Assembly: GCA_027886175.1 (NCBI GenBank)
Contig: JAJNNQ010000003.1
Coordinates: 5,495,501-5,559,500 of the forward strand
Length of the DNA: 64,000 bases
Direction of reading: 5' to 3'
Source: Phylloscopus collybita
Taxonomy: Eukaryota > Chordata > Aves > Passeriformes > Phylloscopidae
Shown: piece by piece, positions 26,201 through 36,535 of the stretch
Numbering within the stretch: the first letter of the stretch is position 1
Layout of the letters: each line of letters opens with the position of its first letter
Made by a program: the position numbers and the translations under genes
The notes under the pieces: model-generated
The model's database searches: none
What the model saw: the letters and a program-made list of their open reading frames with translations, nothing else
What the model was told of the DNA's origin: nothing

Positions 26201-26274
26201 GATGCATTAGTTTATTTATTATTTATGCCATATTTTATTGCTGGTGGGTTTTCTCCAGCTGGAGACAGTTGGAG
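23217..26274. other. Gene-free sequence, possible LTR debris at its end
   Basis: No gene recognised. The segment to about 23700 is GC-richer with overlapping frames on both strands. From 23870 on it is AT-rich unique DNA. A compact inverted repeat lies at 24918-24941. At about 25740-26060, read on the minus strand, there is a stretch weakly reminiscent of the end of an LTR followed by a GGGACCTGAGAG-like leader. It is too diverged to call as a feature of its own. Confidence 0.4.
24918..24941. repeat. Perfect inverted repeat, 11-bp arms with 2-bp spacer
   Basis: Arms TGGTTAAATTT and AAATTTAACCA are perfect reverse complements separated by GA. The element could form a short cruciform or hairpin. 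It sits in unique AT-rich DNA with no transcript evidence. Confidence 0.9.
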
Positions 26275-26425
26275 AAATATGAGGAATATTATATTAATAT
26301 GTTGAATATGAAGAATATTATATAAATATGTGAATATGATGAATGTTATATGACTATAGGAATAGGAATATATGACTGTGAATATGACTATGTGAATGTT
26401 ATATGACCGTGTGACATGAGGAATA
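26275..26425. repeat. Degenerate AT-rich minisatellite
   Basis: About 150 bp consist of imperfect repeats of a GAATAT(G/T)A-type motif mixed with TTATAT and TATG(T/A)GAATATG blocks. The approximate higher-order period is 35-40 bp (for example ATATTATATTAATATG, then AATATTATATAAATATG, then AATGTTATATGACTATAGG). Units drift from AT-only at the left to GACTATG/GACCGTG-containing units at the right. The open minus-strand frame across it is a by-product of the repetition. Confidence 0.75.
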
Positions 26426-28590
26426 GGAGATGCCATGGGAACAGAGATGCTCTGAAGCTACAATGAGAAGGGGGAATTTAAAAGGTGGTTTAAGGGCACT
26501 GGAGGTCAGGGGCTGAGGAGAATTGGGGATGCTCCCACAAGGTGGCAAAAATGAAGGTACAAATGAGGGAAAGGGAAACAGGAAGGTGAATAAGAAGGTG
26601 GACTGTGTAGGTGACAAAGGGACAAGAGAAAGAGAAGAGGAACTAGTTAGATTGATGGCAGCAGAAGGCAGAAAATGCAGGGAAGCAGAAAGAGGTTTCC
26701 CTTCTAGAGTAAATGATGTTTTGGAGGCTGGAAGGAGCCCCTGGAGAGCCCCCTTTCTTTCACTGCCACTGAATACCTGCAAAGCTTCTGTCACATTGTC
26801 CTCTTCTTCTACCAACCCTGAAAATTTCCTTGCTAGCTCCATAAATAGGTGTTTCATGGGTATGTGCAGTGAATGTGTGGTGTGTGTATAGAGTTTCAGG
26901 TTTCAGCTCTCAGATGCCTCCCTGAACATATTTCTCAACTTTTTTATCCTGCTTGCTGCTTTCACACCGGTGCCTGAATGATCCATGCAGATTGGAGATT
27001 GGGAAATCAATAGATCTGAGCTTTTTTTTTGGTTTTGTGTTTTCTTTATTTTTCTTTTTTATCTGGAGGGAGGAGGGATAGAGTGGGGGGAAGAGGAACT
27101 GTGCAAATCGTTTAGGCAAAATATTACACAAACAGCACCAATTCCAGTCTTCTTAAATTAAGTGCCTGGCTTCATATTTAGACAGTTATTATTCCCACTG
27201 ACTTTACTGCAGACTTTGTCTGCAGACCAGCATTTCTTTTAAGGAAGGACTGTTCCTTAGAGCTTGACAGTGGGGACGTATTTTATAGTTTGGAACCTGG
27301 GTTTATAGATTTGCTCAAGAACACTAACCTCCCTGCCATAAGAATCCCAGTCAGAGTTTCTTTTTCTTCAGGGGCTCAGTCTTACAGGAGGCTGAACATT
27401 GCTGACATTAAACTGGTGGAGTTCAGGTTTATATAACCAAAGTACACAACACTCTGCAGAACTGAGCCGTAAGCACAGAACTCACCAGCCTAACGCCTTT
27501 GGAAACACTTTGCTTTGCACAGAGAGGGAATGATCACACAGCAGACACCTGGCAATTTTGATGATCCTGTTTTCAATAGAATAACATTGCATACTCTATT
27601 ACCAGAAGAGTAATAAATGAGAACACTGAACAGAAGTGCCAAAAGGAATCCTTAATATCGTTTTTATGAACATCTGTCATTTGTTTAAGTATAAAGAAAA
27701 ATGAGCTTGTGCGGAATGGAAAATCAGCCCTAAAATGGAGACTATCAGTACCTTTTGCAAAATATTCTTATTTTTATTGAGCATTTTACTGTATGCATGA
27801 GAATTCCCTGTATTATTTTTATGGCCCTGCACAGCCTCCATTGTGCATTCTTGGTGTAGACCTGAGAGGAGCTGGCTTACACATAAGGACAAAAAGAGGT
27901 GTAATGAATCATGAAACAAGCCTGTTTTATTCAATAAGACATTGTCTGAGCTTTCTTTCCACATGAAGAACTGGCCATTCAGACAGAAATGACCTGCAGA
28001 ATTTTTGCATAGAAAGGAAGCTAAATTCATTGGGGCATATGCAGTAATGATTCTGTTGTTTCACAATACTGTGAGACTAAATTAAACAATACTAGCGTTC
28101 AGAAACTTCTCTAGTGCACAGAACAATGAAGTATTTTCCCCTGAAAATGTCATTGATTCCTTTCTCCAGTAATTTTTTAGCAGTTCAGTAACTGCAAGAC
28201 CTTTGTTTTCAAGATAAATGCAGGCAGAGATGTCTGGCACAATGGAGAATAAAGGCTTAAAAAGCTTTCTCAGGAAAGCAAGGGTCGACCTTACCTGTGC
28301 TTTACCACAAATAAAGCATTGTAAAAAGGCAACTGGTAAGAGATGCCACCAGCATACGTGGGATAGCTGACACAAGTTGCTAAGTGGAATTTCTGTAGTT
28401 CAGATATCACCTTCAACCAGGGAAGAGATGAAAGCAAGCTTATTGCACTTAATAATATTTGTAGGCATCAGTGTTACCGTGCTACCTATAAAATTCTTGG
28501 CCTTTGTTGTGTTGTGTAAAGCTGTGAGTCACAGGATGCCACTGGAGATGTCATTATTTTAGAGGTTGATGCATAGAGTAATGAAAATTT

Positions 28591-28670
28591 TTGTGGGGTT
28601 TTTTTTAGTAGTAGTTGTTGTTTGTTTGTTTGTTTGTGTGTTTTGTTTTGGTTTGGTTTTTTTTTTTTTT
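28591..28670. repeat. TTTG-rich low-complexity tract
   Basis: The stretch is composed of G-interrupted T runs, with several tandem TTTG units from 28620 and a terminal T14. The small plus-strand frame through it (about 60 codons, rich in F, V and L) is an artefact of the composition. Confidence 0.85.
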
Positions 28671-29457
28671 CCTAACTAGTGTTTGTGGAATAGGCCTTAG
28701 TGGGAGGAAGGGAATGTTTTCACTGTGGGATTTGAAAAATCTTGTACACATAAAGGTTAGTCTTCGAGTTTTTTGTCCTTCTTGGTCAATAATCTGAAAC
28801 TATGAAGCACTTACAAAAAGCTTTTCTTCCTTGATATCTTTGCACCATCCTAGCTTTAGAGGATTGCACAGATTTTTCCATTTAGCCATTCCACGCAACA
28901 GGTCTGGTAGATCAATGAGGACCTTTCTCTTTCTTCTCTCTGTCCTCTGGGATACCTCTGGTTGATTAATTTTAGAATAAAGCATTCCTAGAAGAGCTCT
29001 TCCAGAGAGGGTTTTCTGTGGGAGTCTGTTCTTTACATCCAGGGCAAGATGGTCCCTGCATGGTCAGGCAGGCTATGCAGCTCAGTGCATGGAAACTTTG
29101 ATTTTTACAGTCTTTTAACTTTTGGATGTCACTTCTTCACGCAGGAAAGACTTGCTGCAAGTCAAAGTGCAACAAGCTATCAAGTCAAATTAAAACTGGA
29201 AACAAAAAGGGAGAACGGAAGAATTTTTCTTCCACCCCAGAGTAGAACACTGGCACATCAAGGCCTGACCTTAAAGCTTTCACCATTAGGATTCTTTAAT
29301 AGAGCAAGAAAATGAGTGACTGAGGAACAGAGGAAAAAAGAGAGAGATGCAACTCACAATAGTCCTTTGACTCTTTGTTATTGATGGAGGAGTCAATGCT
29401 GGACATGCTGCTGCCTCTCTCCTCCCTTTTATGCACTTTACTAGGTCTGATCTTCTG

Positions 29458-29493
29458 TCTTTTTCTCTTTTTTTTCTTTTTTTTTTTTTTTTT
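29458..29493. repeat. Poly-pyrimidine tract ending in T16
   Basis: Thirty-six consecutive pyrimidines lie between a G at 29457 and AAATATG. No flanking target-site duplication was seen, so it is treated as low complexity. Confidence 0.85.
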
Positions 29494-31319
29494 AAATATG
29501 TGGTTAGTCATTTTCATTATGAAAGGTCAATCTACTTTTCTGCTGGAATTTGAATGTTGTCCACATTTCTTCCCCAAATGTCATTACATCGGCTAACATT
29601 TTTATCACCAATTATGGCAAGATTTTGTAGCACTTCTAGCACACATCTTTAGAACACATTCTGTCTGAAGAGTTCTTCCTTTTGTAATTAAAAATGACCT
29701 GGCTACATACTAAATGCTAAAATATTGTGAAATGCTAATGGCTGTCTTCAAGGATTGAGAACCTTCTGTTCCCTGTAAATTATGCAAAATGTGAGTTTGA
29801 GATCTTTGAAAAATGTCCTTCCCCCACGTTCATAAATTTCTGTTAATTTAAATGGATAAGGTCAGTGAGTTTGTCTGCATGACCATTTAAGAATAAATGT
29901 TTCTGAAAACTTAGTTCCTTCATCTGGCACTCCCAGGCTCTGCACGACCCTGATGCACGTTTCTTTGCTTGCTTTTCATATTGACTGATTCCCCCCATTC
30001 CTGCATTTCTTTCCCCAGGGTATTTTTACAATTATAGAATCAGTTACTATCTGAGAAAAAAATGGACCCAGGATATGGAGCTGGGTGAGGGATGAAGCCT
30101 GAGCTGCCCTCCTGACACTGTTGCTGTCTCTGAAGCCAGCTCGTGGGACACCTTTTATTTTCCCCTTGTCTGCCTCAGCTTTGTTCTCTGCAGATGGAGC
30201 TAAGGCATCTTGGCACCTCCCCGGTGGAAAATGTTCATTTGCTGTTATCTGTGAATTTTAGCAGTTCTCAATGCATAACCATTTAAGCCACTTGGAAAAC
30301 TGCTAATTGCATTTCGGCTTTTCCACGCCTCCTCCTCCTCCCATCTGCTGCCGTTTTCTCCCACCTTTCCCTATCACCTCTTCCTTCGATGGAGGTAGAG
30401 CTCAGACATTCCTGCCTGATGGCCCAGCTCAGTTATCTGGCTCTGGGAACGCTGGTATGTGATTTTAGCTTGTTTACCTCCCTTTCTCTGCCACAGAGTA
30501 TTCTTATTTCCTTCTGCTGGTAGTTTTGTCCCCAAAGGCAGTTGCCAAAGTGAGTAGAACAGTGAGGCTGAACCCTCTCTGGTGTCCCTGGGCCCTCTGG
30601 AGCTGGGATCTTGCACCCAACAGGTAGGAACCACAGTTTGGAAGGGTCCCACTCAACACGAAGCTCAAGAGCACTCTGTGAAATCACTGATTACAAAAAC
30701 CTCCCACATTTAACAGTTCTTTACATAACAAGCCTCCAAAGTTTGCACTACACTGGGTATTCCGAGGACATGGTAAACAATCAAAAGTGTGATGTATCAG
30801 ATTGTCTAGATATTATATCAACTTTCTGAAGGCAAAATTAGATTTATTTTTTTTTTCTCCCTGCCCCCCATTTTAATGGAAGATATGGTTGCAGAGATTT
30901 TATTTTTCCAAGTTCAGTAGGACTTTTTCTTATTATTCGAAGCCAAGCCAGGTGTCTGGTTTGAAATGCACTTACCAGTTGTAGGGACACTTTGGGTTGC
31001 TGAGTACATATAATGGAAAGAAATGAAAGAGAAGAGCTAATCAGGAAATTTTCAGCAGAATGTTTTTTTCCTGGAAAAGAGTGTTTCAAGGAAGCTCAGA
31101 TGTTTCATGGGATTTCTTTGAGGTTTCAATATGAACTTTTGCAAAAACACAGGCTGTGACATTGCAGGAAGCAGTTTGACACACTTCTCTGTGCTGCTCT
31201 TGGCATGACATCCTGTCCAAGAGTACAACTGAAATACTTGGGTCTACTTCTAAAGTAATTTTAAGGTTTTTTATTGTCTGACTGTCAAGGCATCAGAATG
31301 TTCCATTGTAAACTAAACC

Positions 31320-31366
31320 AGGATGTGTTTCAGCCCAGAAAAAAAAAAAAAAAAAAAGGATGTGTT
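31320..31366 (+). mobile_element. Minimal poly-A insertion with target-site duplication
   Basis: The 9-bp sequence GGATGTGTT occurs at 31321-31329 and again at 31358-31366 (10 bp if the preceding A is counted). Between the copies are nine non-A bases, TCAGCCCAG (31330-31338), and a run of 19 A (31339-31357). This is the signature of a target-primed retro-insertion so strongly truncated at its 5' end that almost only the tail remains. The source cannot be identified. CR1, the dominant avian LINE, does not normally leave a poly-A tail with a clean duplication, which makes the event unusual. A microsatellite-like expansion beside a chance repeat is the alternative. Confidence 0.55.
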
Positions 31367-31418
31367 CTAACCAATGCTGGGTGGCAGATGTGTCTTTGAT
31401 GGTTCACAAGTAAAAACA

Positions 31419-31576
31419 TCACAGCCATGGAATGGTTTGGGTTGGAAGGTGCCTTAAAACTCAACCAGTTCCAACTGCCTTCCATGGGTGAGGCCATCTT
31501 TCACTATCCCAGGCTGCTCCAAGCCCCATCCAACCCCCAGCACTTCCAGGGATGGGGCAGCCACAGCTCTTGTGCT
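31419..31576 (-). mobile_element. CR1 LINE 3' tail fragment
   Basis: The block CCATGGAATGGTTTGGGTTG is followed by GAAGGTGCCTTAAAACTC, then CCAGTTCCAACTGCC, CCAAGCCCCATCCAACCCCC and AGCACTTCCAGGGATGGGGC. These are the standard CR1 3'-terminal blocks in reverse complement, so the element is on the minus strand with its 3' end at about 31419. Similarity fades after GCCACAGCTC. It is strongly 5'-truncated and non-coding. It lies only about 50 bp from the poly-A insertion at 31320-31366. The short plus-strand frame here is antisense to the LINE and is not a gene. Confidence 0.9.
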
Positions 31577-34069
31577 ATAGATGACTTTATCTCTCATTGT
31601 GCTGCACTACTGCTGGTGTAGAGAGCAGTAACATGAACAAAGAATAGAAAAGGCTGCATCAAAATATATGTTAAAAAGGAATTTAATTTGAATTCTAAAA
31701 TGTTTTAAAAAGCAAGGCGTTGTTTTGTCAAAGCATGTTTAGAATGGGAATTTTTTGTAAAGCATTTTTGTAAAAAACATTAGGATTCTGAGAAATTATC
31801 ATTCTTCATTTTGAAAAAAAAAAAAAAAGTTGGTGGGTAATTTCCAAGAAATATCTTCCTGGGAGAAGAGGTTGGCTGGAGCAGTTTTCTGTTCCATCCT
31901 GACCTGCAGCAGGAGCTCTGGCTCAGGCTCCATCGCTGATTCAGGCAGCATTTAGGAACAGGAACTCTCTCACTTCACTCACTTACCTCTTAAATTTCAG
32001 ACACTTTTCTATGAAAGGTGGTTGCACAATTTACCATATGTAATTTTTAAACCTAATTTAAGTAAATTCTGTACGACTTCTCATCAAGGCACTTTCAATT
32101 TATTTTTTTTTTTCTTTAGGACTGGTTTAATTAAATGTAACATAAGTCAATTCATATTGATTGAAATTACCTTAAATGAGTTTGGCTTGAGCCCAAATAA
32201 CACAATCTTTTGCACCTGTTTTAAGTTAAATTGGTTTAATTTTATACCCACAGTTCTACTGTTGCCACCCATCAGTGGCAGCCAGCACACAGAAAGCTCC
32301 CACTTCTGGGCTGTTATGAAGTACCAAGCAGAGAAATAATCTGAGATTACCTACATGCACTCATCTCTCAATGGTATCATTTGTAGAGCAAAATACCATT
32401 TAATTAGTATAAGCTTCTGAGAAACTCATCAGTGCCAGGTCTTTGAGCTTCCATTCTTTATCAGTGATTTTGCTATATATTATACAATCAAATGAATGGT
32501 GATTTATATATTATCCATTTTTCATACAGCAGCTTTTATTGTGACTCTTACTAGAGCTCACACTTGTCTGCTTTAGTATTCTGACATTCTTTCCTTTCTT
32601 TACATAATTTTAATGAGAAATACCAAATTAATGCAAAATAGGCTAAACTCAAAGCAGGAAAAGCAGGGGGATTCTCTGTGGTGAGCAAAGGCAGCAGTAA
32701 AGGCATGATCCCCCCTTTGCTAAAATTTTCTCCCTAAGTCCAGAGCTCTCAAACACAAATAGAAACTACCACTGAGCTTCATCTGAACTTTCCCTTGTGG
32801 CCCTTAAAAATGTTATTTAGAAGAAAGGCAAGTAAAGCTGATTTTGGGACCAGGAGGAGGGTTTTGCTAATGTGACCATAAGTTCACCAAGGGTGTAGGT
32901 GAAAATATTGGAGCTAGTTCTCTCCTCACATCACTATAAACAGGAAGAGATCGAGTGAAATAGAAAAGATTAACTTGGGGTTTTCCTCTGCGCAGGTTGT
33001 AGCTGTGATGGGTTTGTTGTAGAAGGGAAGAAGCTGGCCTCCCCCTCTGCTTATAACCTACAAGGAGCAGTAGGACTAAAACTGAGGTGTAAAATAGCTG
33101 CAGAAGTGAGAAGCAGATGTTCTTCCCCTGTACACAAGCAGGCAGGTGTTTCACTGTGCAGGACTGTGCAGGACAGGCTCACCTGGGTGCCATAAAGAGG
33201 TTAGCACACCTAGAAGCTTAGCAATTTCCAATGTGGCAATTTCCAATTTTTTTTTTTTTTTGGTGCATTTTAGACAGTTTATTTTATTTTTGCTTTTATC
33301 CATCTTTTTTCCTCAGACTCCCTCTTTACTACAGAACTAATTTGCTGGTGCAGAGCTGTGACCAATGTAAGCCAGTGTGTGTTAGCCATACAAATTAACA
33401 GAAAAGGAAAATAATGTGCTGCCAGGGATTGATATAGCATTTAATACCTCTGCATGAATATCCATTGCAATGTAAATATTACTGTTTAGCAAATGTTTGA
33501 CCCTTTCTAATACAGGAGGCCACACCACATTATATCAGACCGTGCTCTGTCATGTTGCAACATGAGATGAAGTAACAAGAAGTGACATGAACCTTTGTAA
33601 AATGCCACAGTGCAGTAACCCATTTTTAATGCTGTCAGTATAAACCATGGGAGCAGGTAGAAACAAATCAAACATAACATCTGAACGGGAAAATATTGTT
33701 AAAATTACCTACAGCCTTCAGTTAATATCTGACTGTCAGGACATCTCTGGCTGAGGTATCAATTCACACTGAGAAATCGGGCACGTTTGTGATGAGAGGG
33801 ATTGTGGATCTCATTACAGAGATTGTCACTTCAGTGTTATTTATCAGTACCTCACAGAGCATCACGGTTGAGTAAACAAGATGAGTTTTGTCTTGGTAAT
33901 TTTCTTGAGTAACAGCCCCACAGGCCCACTTCACCTCCCTTCCCAGGTCAAAAGGAGTGAGTATCAGTGGGCTGATTAAGCATTCCAGAACCTTGGTCGC
34001 CAGTTCACCCTGCAGTACTTTTGCTCCCTCTGCTCTCAAGTATTTCTCCTCATGTGAAAAACGAGGTTC
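31577..34069. other. Gene-free sequence
   Basis: No gene recognised. It is AT-rich unique DNA with A15-type runs near 31813 and a T15 run at 33247-33261. A short direct duplication of a 12-mer (GCAATTTCCAAT) occurs at 33221-33232 and 33236-33247, immediately before the T run. The longest frames are about 105 codons or less and have no recognisable family. Confidence 0.5.
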
Positions 34070-34660
34070 ACTTTCTTAGAAAATGTATAAGTTTAATAAA
34101 AATAAAAAAATAGACAATTAGGAGACAGAAGAACAGAGTTTCTTGGCTGAGGGTGTCTGGCACTAAGCCAGCTAGCACCCCCTACTTCTTCAGATCCTTT
34201 GTTTTAAGGATCTCTGTGTTATGTATTTAACAGACTCTAATGCATGATTCAGACATTCAATTTGGGTATGATTTTCTTTGTAAAGTTTTAATTCCCCCCC
34301 AAGTATTTTATCTGGCAGTTCTATCTGTGGTGGCTTCACTCCATCTGGTAGCATAAATCCTTCTTTCCAGGTTCTGGTCATCTTTGATAACAGAAGTTCA
34401 ATAGTCTTTTATCAGTAGTCTTCATGCAGGAATGCAGGATGACTCCTCCTGCCTCCTGGCTTGGTCAGTTTAGATGTTACAAAGAAAAAAAATACTATGT
34501 TACAATCAAAAAATATACATTCCTCACATTTTCAAACTCTATTACTAAAAGAACATACAGTACAACTTTCCTATATTATATGTAAAGCAATCATCTCACT
34601 ATATGCAAAAAGCCAACTCCAAAATATGCATTTATAACACCCCTAAACTGCCCCAAAACA
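34070..34660 (-). mobile_element. Possible solo LTR of an endogenous retrovirus
   Basis: A 591-bp segment is bounded by GGTTC at 34065-34069 and GGTTC at 34661-34665, a possible 5-bp target-site duplication. Read on the minus strand it begins TGTTTTGGGG, has a TATAAATGCATATTTTGG stretch near the start, and has a poly-A signal (ATTAAA in TTTTTATTAAACTT) about 30 bp before its other end. That arrangement fits a solo LTR. Against it, the minus-strand end reads AAAGT rather than the expected CA, and a 5-bp direct repeat can occur by chance. A 63-codon minus-strand frame (34381 to 34190) inside it matches no retroviral protein that I recognise. There are no internal viral genes, so nothing is intact. 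Confidence 0.3.
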
Positions 34661-35459
34661 GGTTCCTGCTGGGATGAGAAGGCTAGCAAGGCTTTTCCTG
34701 GCTCTCCTTTACTACACTTCCCTGAAGACTATCAGCATCCAGCTTTTATGGCCCTGACATTTCAGCAGTCCTGGGGCCTCTCCCGCAAACGAATCTTGCA
34801 CTAGATGCCAAATTATATCCAAAAAAGCAAAAGCGGTGCACTTCTCATGAGTTTTATGGGACACTGTGGAATTAAACTGGACAACCAATTTAAGAGTGTA
34901 GAGACTGATTCACCAGCATTAATGCTGAGGAATCAAGTAGCAGATTCATTGAATCTGGAGCTTTGGACATAAATAATGTTTAAGGCAATTAACTATGGAT
35001 TTCAGGCTTGTCCTGAGGACTTTATCAAACTGCAATTTTACAGCACAAAGGAAGTTTTTTTGAATTCATGCGTGGAAATAAAATGTCAGTGTTACAATGA
35101 GGTTCTTTATGTTATGCAGCAAGTAGGTCTTGAAGACAGTGCTCTTAATGTATATCAATAATACTATCATAATAAAAATGATTCTTCTACTGACACTGGT
35201 AATAACTGCAACATATTAGGGATCTCCCTTTCATGTTACCTTTCTGTTGAAGTTTTTCTTCTCTTAATGTTCTCTCCACTGAAAGAAAGATGATAGCAGT
35301 GGAGGATATTCAACAACAAACAGGTGAATCTTGAAATCTGACTCAGTATCAGGATTTTTCCCAATTTAAGGAATTTTTTCACAAGCACATGTAGGTGGAG
35401 AAAATTCCCACAGGTCTCAACTTTCTAAGGGATGCTGGCCTAATAAACCAGTGATGTGA
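34661..35459. other. Gene-free sequence
   Basis: Unique sequence with no coding or repeat call. The part up to about 34800 is slightly GC-richer and could still belong to the same unclassified insertion as the preceding segment if its boundary is wrongly placed. Confidence 0.4.
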
Positions 35460-35774
35460 CCTGAGACAGGTTGGTGGAGATTTTTGTGTTGTTAAACAGC
35501 ACAAGAAATGAAGCACAAGAAAGGAAAGTTCCAAGCAGATATTAGGGAAAATATTCAAAATGAGAGTGATCAAGCATTGGAACAAGTTGCCCAGGGATGA
35601 TGCTTTATAGTTTCCATCCTTAGAGGTATGAAAAACCCAACCAGATAAAGCCCTGAGCAACCTGACCCAACTTAAGAGTTGACTTCACCTTCCCAGTGGT
35701 CTCTGCTGTGCAAAGTCATCTTTCCCTCATGGTCTGCAAAAGACCCTTCTACCCTAAATTATTCTGTGATTCTC
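35460..35774 (+). mobile_element. CR1 LINE 3' end, about 315 bp
   Basis: The segment matches the CR1 terminal region in order: a CAGCACAAGAAATGAAGC block, GTTCCAAGCAGATATTAGGG, AGAGTGATCAAGCATTGGAA, CAAGTTGCCCAGGGATG, CCATCCTTAGAGGTATGAAA, CCCTTCTACCCTAAATTATT and the end repeat ATTCTGTGATTCT. It lies on the plus strand with its 3' terminus at about 35773. Many substitutions and small indels indicate an old copy. It contains only the untranslated 3' part, with no endonuclease or reverse-transcriptase coding. The 93-codon minus-strand frame overlapping it is antisense noise. Confidence 0.9.
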
Positions 35775-36491
35775 AGCCAGCAGTTTCACACTGAGTAGCA
35801 TTGGGTGATCTTTTCTTCCTCACTGATTTGCTACAAAGGCTGACTCCAAGGGGTTAAATGAATTTTATTTAGGGATGGAGGATGACTATGAACTGCAGCT
35901 ACAGAAGAACCACATGGTATTGGCTCATCCACTACATATCTACTGTTACAAATGCTCCTAAATGTACCGTAAAGAGATTCAAAATTGTATTAATTCTTCA
36001 TGTTATCTTAACATCTGGTCTAAAATTGTAAAGACATATTCTTTTTGGTTCATTATTATTATGTGTACACTGTGAAAGAATTAAGGTCTAACCCAGCTTG
36101 CTGCAGGTCATCAGATTTCCTCTTTGACCTTGTCTGATATCATCTCATCTGTTTGTGTTCAAGACTGCTTAAAAGCCTAAACCTATCCTGCACAAAATAA
36201 ATACAGGAGGAAAACTCTTAAGAAATGTTCTTTATTCTAAGCCCAATGGGCTATCTTTATTCAATAGGGCTGAGTATTTGACTAGTTTTGCAATAAATAG
36301 AAGCTGAAATGTAATTTACCAGCTCTTCATGAATTGTTTATTCATACCCACCCTCGGGATATTCTAATACTATTGAATTACTCAGTATGATGTTGACTAG
36401 TTTAGGTTTTTTTTCTTCTAATTTCTGCAACGTGCTGTTATTCAGTATTTAGATCTGAGAACTAATTACTGGGGACATGTGAGAATTTTGG

Positions 36492-36535
<44 letters not shown>

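Larger units (their letters stand above)
26426..31319. other. Gene-free sequence with low-complexity tracts
   Basis: No gene recognised. The segment 26430-26860 is purine-rich on the plus strand and supports antiparallel frames of 120-150 codons, a typical effect of strand-asymmetric composition. Low-complexity stretches lie at about 28591-28670 (TTTG-rich, ending in T14) and 29458-29493 (pyrimidine tract ending in T16). The rest is unique AT-rich DNA; the slightly GC-richer part at 30060-30660 has overlapping frames without a family match. Confidence 0.5.

Noticed and set aside
31427..31621. 64-codon plus-strand frame
   Set aside because: It is antisense to the CR1 fragment at 31419-31576.
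33764..34039. 91-codon minus-strand frame beside the possible LTR as a retroviral gene remnant
   Set aside because: No retroviral motif is recognisable, and it lies outside the proposed element boundary.
35379..35660. 93-codon minus-strand frame
   Set aside because: Most of it is antisense to the CR1 fragment at 35460-35774.
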